Shown here piece by piece: positions 58,868 through 64,000 of a stretch of DNA of 64,000 nucleotides (the stretch's first letter is position 1; every line of letters begins with the position of its first letter). Made by a program: the position numbers and the translations under genes. Below the pieces are notes generated by a model, which had not been told where the DNA came from, did no database searches, and saw only the letters and a list, made by a program, of their open reading frames with translations. Source of the stretch: Verrucomicrobiales bacterium (GTDB lineage Bacteria; Verrucomicrobiota; Verrucomicrobiia; Verrucomicrobiales; DEV007); the NCBI GenBank assembly GCA_016795385.1, contig JAEUHI010000048.1:124001-188000 (forward strand), in the 5' to 3' direction.

Positions 58868-60139
58868 TCATGCCACTTGGGCCGCCTCGAGCGGTGCCCC
58901 ATAGGGCAGATCCTCGGGCAGTTCGACAAACTCGCTGATCTTCGTCCAGAGCTCGGAGAAATCGCGGTTTACATCTCCGGAGAGGCAGTCGGTCACTTCT
59001 CCGGCCATCTCCGGATACCGTATGATGAGATCGCGGAAGGAGAAATTCGGATCGTAGAAAGCGTAAACGAGCTTCCGCATGTTTTCGATCCCCTCGCGCA
59101 GCCCTTGGCTGTAACCGTTGAAATGGGCGGGCGAGAGATCGCCGCTGACGAGACCTTCATGGACATAGTCGCCAGCCATGACGCCACTCTTGAGCGCGAG
59201 CATGACGCCGCTGCTGAAGACCGGATCGAGGAAGGCGAAGGCATCGCCCACGAGGAGCAATCCCGGCGCGGCCCCGTACTTGGAATGGCGCGAGTATTCG
59301 CTGGTAAGGTAGTGCTCCCCGACCTGACGGCCACAGGCGAGGTGGTCGGCGATCCAGGAATTGTTCCCGATCTCGCGTTCAAAGATCGCCTTGGGATCCT
59401 TCACCCCTTCACGGGTCAGATACTTGCCCTCGGCGACGACCCCGACACTCACTCGGTTGTCGTGTTGCGGGATGTACCAGAACCACCCTTTCTCGGGGAC
59501 AAAGGCGACAGTGGTCGCACCTTCATCAATTCCGGGCTCTCGCTTGGCTCCCTCGTAGTAGGTCCACACCGCGACCTTGTTGAGATAAGGGTCACCGACC
59601 CGCCAGGCGCGGCGATTCGAGGCAAAGGCTTCTTTGCCGGTGCAATCGAGGGTGATGGCGGCCCGCACTTCCAGGGCTTCACCCCCGGCGGTGACCGCAC
59701 TGACACCGACGACCCGCTCTCCGTCGTAGACGAGATCCTTTACCGTGACCCCTTCGCGGACCTCAGCGCCCTTCTCGACGGCGTTGTCACGCATCATCAC
59801 GTCGAACTCCGAACGCAGCACCTGCCAGCTCTGCGCGACGGTGTCCTTGTCGTAGCGAGTGAAGAAGTAGAACGGATCCGAAGCCCGGCCATCAGGCTGC
59901 ACAAAACAGACGCTGTATTTCTTCATGAAGTGCGAAGACTTCATCTTCGGGATCATTCCGATGCGCTCGAGCGGCTGGTAGGTGAAGGGAATCAGCGATT
60001 CACCGACCTTATACCGGGGAAACCGCTCACGCTCGAGAATGAGGACCCGGTGTCCCTTTTCAGCGAGAATCGCCGCGGCACTGCAACCGGAGGGGCCGGC
60101 ACCAATGATGAGAACGTCGGTCTGGATCGGACTGGTCAT
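58868..60139 (-). CDS. Flavin-dependent halogenase-like / FAD oxidoreductase
   Basis: 423 residues. N-terminal FAD motif DVLIIGAGPSGCSAAAIL, then ERERFPRYKVGESLIP and the halogenase hallmark GWFWYIP (WxWxIP), plus DAFAFLDPVFSSGVMLAL. A lysine pair at FMKKYS may provide the catalytic lysine of phenolic halogenases. In this phylum such proteins are often annotated as tryptophan halogenase but could be geranylgeranyl-reductase-like oxidoreductases. No partner reductase or pathway gene is adjacent. The substrate is unknown. Confidence 0.78.
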   Translation of the reverse strand: MTSPIQTDVLIIGAGPSGCSAAAILAEKGHRVLILERERFPRYKVGESLIPFTYQPLERIGMIPKMKSSHFMKKYSVCFVQPDGRASDPFYFFTRYDKDTVAQSWQVLRSEFDVMMRDNAVEKGAEVREGVTVKDLVYDGERVVGVSAVTAGGEALEVRAAITLDCTGKEAFASNRRAWRVGDPYLNKVAVWTYYEGAKREPGIDEGATTVAFVPEKGWFWYIPQHDNRVSVGVVAEGKYLTREGVKDPKAIFEREIGNNSWIADHLACGRQVGEHYLTSEYSRHSKYGAAPGLLLVGDAFAFLDPVFSSGVMLALKSGVMAGDYVHEGLVSGDLSPAHFNGYSQGLREGIENMRKLVYAFYDPNFSFRDLIIRYPEMAGEVTDCLSGDVNRDFSELWTKISEFVELPEDLPYGAPLEAAQVA

Positions 60140-60244
60140 ATCGAATGAGATTTTCCTTCGTTACGGAAAGGGTCCGCCCTCGGGTTCTAAAACGGTAATT
60201 GAATTTTGGTATGACTGTGATAACGGGTCGCTATTGCCGCCGTC

Positions 60245-61270
60245 ATGCGCTCCTCCCGCCTCGTTTTGTCCCTTCTTGCCGGTTGGATCGTGTCGGCGGA
60301 GCATTTGGTCTCTGCCGCTGAGGTGGCTGACGCCATCCGACACTACCACGATGAGGAGTCCGGCCGAATCGTGCGCCTCGACGAGACCGATCCCGCGAAG
60401 GTGCGGGTGCAGGTGCGCTTTCCCGGCGATCCAGGCTTTTTCTCGCTCTGGCAGGGCGAGGGAGTGAAGGAAGGCAATGAGGTGATCTTCTCGCGCATCG
60501 TCGGCGAAGAGGAAGCCCCGGGTGCGAAGTTCCTTGCCAAAGGCGGCGGCCGGCTGGAGATCGAGTTCGCCCCTGATCAGACGGAGCCGGGCGACGAGGG
60601 ATTCCTCGGGGAATACCGGCGCCTTTCCGAGGACAAGCGCCTCTCCCTCGCGCAAAGGGAGCTGAAACTCGCCGAGAATTCCTTGGGCAAGGCGCAGCGC
60701 TCCTGGGGAACATCACAGGATCCCAACGTGAAGGAATGGAACCTCCGTTGGCCGCTCCTGCGCGATCGATGGATCCACCGGGGACAGATCCGGACCGATG
60801 CCCCTCCGAAATCCTCACCCCTCACCGTGGACGAGGTTTTTGCCCTAATTGAAACCACGGGACAGGCGATCGCCTTTTTCCAGCAGCCTCCGCCCGAGGG
60901 TCTCGTGCCTCCCGATGGCAGTGGAAATTACGACGACGGCTTCGGTGGTGGCGTCACCCTGCGGGCCCGGGCCGACGGGTCTTATCGGATCGGTTTCGGC
61001 TGGCAACGGGGTGATCTCGAAGCCATGGGCAGCGATTTCAGCCTCGATCTTCCTGCCACAGAGATCCGGCGCGAGCGAGGCAGCGACGACTGGACCGTGG
61101 ACTACCTCCACCCCGATCCCGAGGTGCCGCAGGGCGAAGGGCGCGCCCGGATCCAGGTGAAAAAATCCGGCCGCTTCCTCTGGGTCCGCGTTCTCGACGG
61201 CGTCCGTTACACCGGCCCCGGATGGGCCGACGGGATCTACCGGTGGGGCCCCATTCCCGTGGAAGGGTGA
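60245..61270 (+). CDS. Secreted hypothetical protein
   Basis: 341 residues. Signal peptide MRSSRLVLSLLAGWIVSAEH. The rest looks globular with no recognised family; there is an Asp/Gly-rich stretch GSGNYDDGFGGGVTLRARADG and a Trp-rich C-terminus (GPGWADGIYRWGPIPVEG). There are no membrane helices. The 105 bp upstream are divergent from the halogenase-like gene, so the two may share a control region. Confidence 0.6.
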   Translation: MRSSRLVLSLLAGWIVSAEHLVSAAEVADAIRHYHDEESGRIVRLDETDPAKVRVQVRFPGDPGFFSLWQGEGVKEGNEVIFSRIVGEEEAPGAKFLAKGGGRLEIEFAPDQTEPGDEGFLGEYRRLSEDKRLSLAQRELKLAENSLGKAQRSWGTSQDPNVKEWNLRWPLLRDRWIHRGQIRTDAPPKSSPLTVDEVFALIETTGQAIAFFQQPPPEGLVPPDGSGNYDDGFGGGVTLRARADGSYRIGFGWQRGDLEAMGSDFSLDLPATEIRRERGSDDWTVDYLHPDPEVPQGEGRARIQVKKSGRFLWVRVLDGVRYTGPGWADGIYRWGPIPVEG

Positions 61271-61501
61271 GTTCGGAGGTCGGAGGCCGGAGGTCCCGCA
61301 GATTCTGGAAGTCCAGCTGAGGATCCCGAAATGAAATCGGTGATCCCATCGAGACGCGGCCCCGATTCAGGCTGACCGATCGGCTGGAGGGTTCAGCAAG
61401 ATCCCAGGCAGAACATTTGCTTCCATCCCGAGCCCGCCTCCCCTGCTTGCGCCGCGCACGGGACTTGTCAGACCCGGTCGGTATTGCGTAAGCTCCGCGC
61501 C

Positions 61502-62404
61502 ATGACCTCCCGCCGCCGTTTCCTCACCACCGCCTCACTCCTTGCCGGAGGCTGGGCCGGACTGCCCGTCGACCTCCGTGCCCAGTTGAAGCGCGCCGAT
61601 GTCGATCCCAACTTTGTGGTCAAAAATGGACGCATCCGCCAGTCCATCATGGGCTGGTGTTTCAACTCCCATTTCAAACCGCTCGAACTGGCCCAACACT
61701 GCAAGGCGATCGGCCTCGTCGCGATGGAGGGCATCCCGCGCGACGCCTATGCCGACGTGAAGAAGATGGGCCTCGAGATTTCGCTCGTCAGCTCGCACGG
61801 CTTCGCCAAGGGGCCCTGCGATCCGAAATTCCGCGACGAGGTCATCACCAATCTGAAGGAAAGCATCGCGGTCGCCGCCGGAGTCGGCTGCAAAAACGTG
61901 ATCACCTTCACCGGGATGCGTTTTGACGGCATGGACGACGAAAAGGCCGCGAACGATTGCATCGAGGTCTGGAAATCCGTGCTGCCCGATGCGGAGAAGG
62001 CGGGGGTCACCCTCGTCCTCGAGCATCTCAATTCCCGCGACGACACCCACCCGATGAAGGGGCACCCGGGCTATTTCGGCGACGACGTCGATTTCTGCGT
62101 GGATCTCATCAACCGGGTCGGTTCGCCGAATTTCAAGCTCCTCTTCGACATCTACCACGTCTCCGTCATGAACGGCGACATCATTCGCCGCATCCGGCAA
62201 TACAAGGACGTCATCGGCCACTACCACACCGCCGGGAATCCCGGCCGCGCCGAGCTCGACAACACCCAGGAGATCAATTACCCGCCCATCCTCGAAGCCA
62301 TCCTCGAGACCGGCTACACGGGCTACGTCGCCCAGGAATTCATCCCGACTTGGGACGATCCCGTCCTTGCCCTGCGTCAGGCCGCGCAGCTTTGTGACAT
62401 CTGA
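61502..62404 (+). CDS. Tat-exported sugar phosphate isomerase/epimerase-like protein
   Basis: 300 residues. Twin-arginine signal TSRRRFLTTASLLAGG. The rest is a TIM-barrel of the AP-endonuclease-2 type used by hydroxypyruvate isomerase: NVITFTGMRFDGM, the metal-site Glu in LVLEHLNSRDD, DIYHVSVMNGD, IGHYHTAGNPGR and YVAQEFIPT. ATG 61502 fits the Tat signal. It starts a probable two-gene operon with the Gfo/Idh gene 28 bp downstream. In this phylum the pair is common in sugar-acid metabolism. The 231 bp upstream contain short GGAGGTC-type direct repeats and no gene. Confidence 0.88.
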   Translation: MTSRRRFLTTASLLAGGWAGLPVDLRAQLKRADVDPNFVVKNGRIRQSIMGWCFNSHFKPLELAQHCKAIGLVAMEGIPRDAYADVKKMGLEISLVSSHGFAKGPCDPKFRDEVITNLKESIAVAAGVGCKNVITFTGMRFDGMDDEKAANDCIEVWKSVLPDAEKAGVTLVLEHLNSRDDTHPMKGHPGYFGDDVDFCVDLINRVGSPNFKLLFDIYHVSVMNGDIIRRIRQYKDVIGHYHTAGNPGRAELDNTQEINYPPILEAILETGYTGYVAQEFIPTWDDPVLALRQAAQLCDI

Positions 62405-62432
62405 TTTTTCACCGACCCAACCCTCTACATTC

Positions 62433-63782
62433 ATGGACCATACCCCCTCGACCTCCCGCCGCCGATTCCTCGGCCAAGCCGCCGCCCTCATGGCCGCGCC
62501 CACGATCCTTCCTTCCGGCCTTCTCGGCCAGAATGCCCCGAGCAAACGGGTTGCGATGGGGTTCATCGGCCTTGGCAACCGTGGCATCGGCGTGATGGAG
62601 GCCTTCCTCAACCATGCCGACGTCCAGGGCGTCGCGGTCTGTGATGTCGACGACCTCCATTTCCGACAACAGGGCGAGAAAAAGAGCCGCGACTATGGCC
62701 GCACCCCGGGCAAAGCCGCGATGGAGGCCGCCCATGCGAAACGGAGCGACTCAGGATCGTGGAAAGGCTGCACCGCCTACGAGGATTTCCGCGAATTGAT
62801 CGCCCGCGACGACATCGACGCGGTGATGATCGCCACGCCTGATCACTGGCACGGCGTCATCTGCATGGAAGCGCTCCGCTCCGGCAAGGACGTCTACTGC
62901 GAGAAGCCCGTCACTCACAAATACGCCGAGGGCCACGCCATCCACCGCGAGGTGGCGAAGCGGAAGGCCGTCTTCCAGGTGGGATCCCAGCAGCGCTCCG
63001 ACGCTCTTTTCCAACAGGCCGTCGAGATCGTGCGCAACGGGCTCATTGGCAAAGTCACGAAGGTCGAGGTGGGTCTCCCCACCGGACACGACCAACCAGA
63101 GGGCGATGCCAGCGAAAAGACACCGCCGTCCGATCTGAATTACGACCTCTGGTGCGGTCCGGCCGAGCTCCTGCCCTACCGCGAAGCCTGCCATCACTGG
63201 TCCTGGCGCTGGACGAAGACCTACGGCGGCGGCCAGCTCATGGACTGGATCGGCCACCACAACGACATCGCCCACTGGGGACTCGACATGGACAAGAGCG
63301 GCCCGATCTCGGTCGAAGCGAAGGATTGGATCTACCCCACGACGAAACTCTACGACGCGCCGATGAGCTACGACGTGATCTCGAAGTATGGCAATGGTGT
63401 CGAAGTGGTGATGTCCTCGCGTCTCCCCATGGGCACGAAGTGGATCGGCGAGAATGGCTGGGTCCACGTCAACCGGGGCAAGCTCGAGACCTCGGACCCG
63501 GCTTGGGCGATGCCCGGATTTGCCGCGGGCGAGTGGAAGACCTACAAAACGCCGGGACACCAGCGCAACTTCATTGATTGCGTCCTTTCGCGTGGCGATA
63601 CCATTGCCAATGCGGAGACCGCGCATCGTTCCATCACCCCGGGGCACCTCGCCTACCTCTCCCATGCCGTCGGTGCACCGGTGCAATGGGATCCGAAGAC
63701 CGAGACAGTGGTCGGAAACGACGACGCCCAGAAACGACTCATGGCATTGCCCTATCGCGGGAATTGGAAACTCGGGGTCTGA
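62433..63782 (+). CDS. Tat-exported Gfo/Idh/MocA family oxidoreductase (copy 2)
   Basis: 449 residues. Tat signal TSRRRFLGQAAALMAAPTIL; Rossmann motif GFIGLGNRGIGVMEAFL; family motif CEKPVTHKYAEGHAI; and the C-terminal domain with FVQV-like substrate contacts (GSQQRSDALFQQAVEIV). It probably oxidises or reduces a sugar together with the isomerase-like protein just upstream. ATG 62433 is the Tat start. Confidence 0.9.
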   Translation: MDHTPSTSRRRFLGQAAALMAAPTILPSGLLGQNAPSKRVAMGFIGLGNRGIGVMEAFLNHADVQGVAVCDVDDLHFRQQGEKKSRDYGRTPGKAAMEAAHAKRSDSGSWKGCTAYEDFRELIARDDIDAVMIATPDHWHGVICMEALRSGKDVYCEKPVTHKYAEGHAIHREVAKRKAVFQVGSQQRSDALFQQAVEIVRNGLIGKVTKVEVGLPTGHDQPEGDASEKTPPSDLNYDLWCGPAELLPYREACHHWSWRWTKTYGGGQLMDWIGHHNDIAHWGLDMDKSGPISVEAKDWIYPTTKLYDAPMSYDVISKYGNGVEVVMSSRLPMGTKWIGENGWVHVNRGKLETSDPAWAMPGFAAGEWKTYKTPGHQRNFIDCVLSRGDTIANAETAHRSITPGHLAYLSHAVGAPVQWDPKTETVVGNDDAQKRLMALPYRGNWKLGV

Positions 63783-63842
63783 GCCGGATCCGCCAGACGG
63801 CGTGGGAAATGAGGCCTTTTTACCCAAAAGGCGGGCTCGACC

Positions 63843-63882
63843 ATTATTATAATTTTGACAATTATAATAATTTCCATATAAT
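63843..63882 (+). promoter_or_regulatory. Consensus sigma-70 promoter overlapped by a perfect 12-bp inverted repeat
   Basis: -35 TTGACA (63855-63860), 16-bp spacer, -10 TATAAT (63877-63882): both hexamers match the consensus exactly. ATTATTATAATT (63843-63854) and AATTATAATAAT (63860-63871) are perfect reverse complements with a 5-bp centre that covers most of the -35. This is an operator-like arrangement, and it is very A/T-rich against the surrounding DNA. A nearby hairpin, GCCTTTT/AAAAGGC (63814-63832), may terminate the upstream gene. The downstream ATG is at 63918. Confidence 0.7.
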
Positions 63883-63917
63883 TGGAGAAGCCCGACCTTC
63901 CGGCGGTGCTCTTCTCC

Positions 63918-64000
63918 ATGTCCCGATCGGTCTCGATTTGTCTCCTCCTTCTTCCCGCCCTCCCTCTGGCGGGACGAGCCGCCGATTCCAAACCCAAGGC
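63918..64000 (+). CDS. Start of a secreted protein gene (3' truncated by the window)
   Basis: Only 27 codons are visible: MSRSVSICLLLLPALPLAGR and then AADSKPK. The basic start, hydrophobic core and A-x-A-type end are those of a Sec signal peptide. It begins 35 bp after the consensus -10, behind the operator-like repeat. No function can be read. Confidence 0.6.
   Translation, partial: MSRSVSICLLLLPALPLAGRAADSKPK

Overview
The window is about 63% GC, with genes on both strands. It looks like chromosomal DNA from a Verrucomicrobiota bacterium, probably close to the Verrucomicrobiales. The evidence is one very large and one small cytochrome of the Planctomycete/Verrucomicrobia (PVC) type, two Tat-exported Gfo/Idh/MocA oxidoreductases, a Tat-exported sugar-phosphate isomerase-like protein, SHD1-like domains on secreted proteins, and few strong Shine-Dalgarno sites. 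I saw no tRNA, rRNA, CRISPR array or prophage. The assignment rests on gene content, not on a marker gene.

Layout. 1-7.5 kb: sulfate importer (sbp partial, cysT, cysW, cysA), facing an Rrf2-type regulator with four clustered cysteines. A second leftward operon encodes a YezD/DUF2292 protein, a degenerate and an intact M14-like metallopeptidase, and a CNNM/CBS membrane protein. 8-9.1 kb: an outer-membrane porin behind a structured leader. 9.2-22.9 kb: a lipid-type biosynthetic locus, the most interesting part of the window. It holds a fully reducing type I PKS, a secreted unknown protein, a sulfotransferase, a YghO-like N-acyltransferase, a single-chain FAAL-ACP-alpha-oxoamine synthase and an extended SDR reductase. 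Together these can be read as a PKS-coupled pathway to a sulfated sphingolipid-like molecule.

23-31.6 kb: housekeeping and amine metabolism. This includes a class A penicillin-binding protein, an AraC regulator, a YwaF-type membrane protein, glutamate dehydrogenase, and the carboxynorspermidine dehydrogenase/decarboxylase pair. Between the last two lie a VapB antitoxin and a small remnant of its VapC toxin. 31.6-37 kb: a secreted esterase, a pectate lyase and two tandem NHL-repeat proteins. 37-41.4 kb: an ABC-F protein, an FHA protein, an LsrF-like aldolase/thiolase and a second sulfotransferase. 41.4-44.2 kb: a sensor kinase translationally coupled to a receiver plus degenerate-kinase protein.

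44.2-64 kb: PVC cytochromes, a PhnA-like zinc protein, a PlsC-like acyltransferase, an FHA/coiled-coil protein, a TPR protein, a flavin-dependent halogenase-like enzyme and sugar-modifying oxidoreductases. A REP-associated tyrosine transposase (RAYT) is flanked by inverted pairs of a GGTGTCAGG/GGTGTCATG word. Copies of the word are scattered at two other places, one of them inside a coding sequence. The window ends in a new secreted-protein gene behind a consensus sigma-70 promoter that overlaps a perfect 12-bp inverted repeat.
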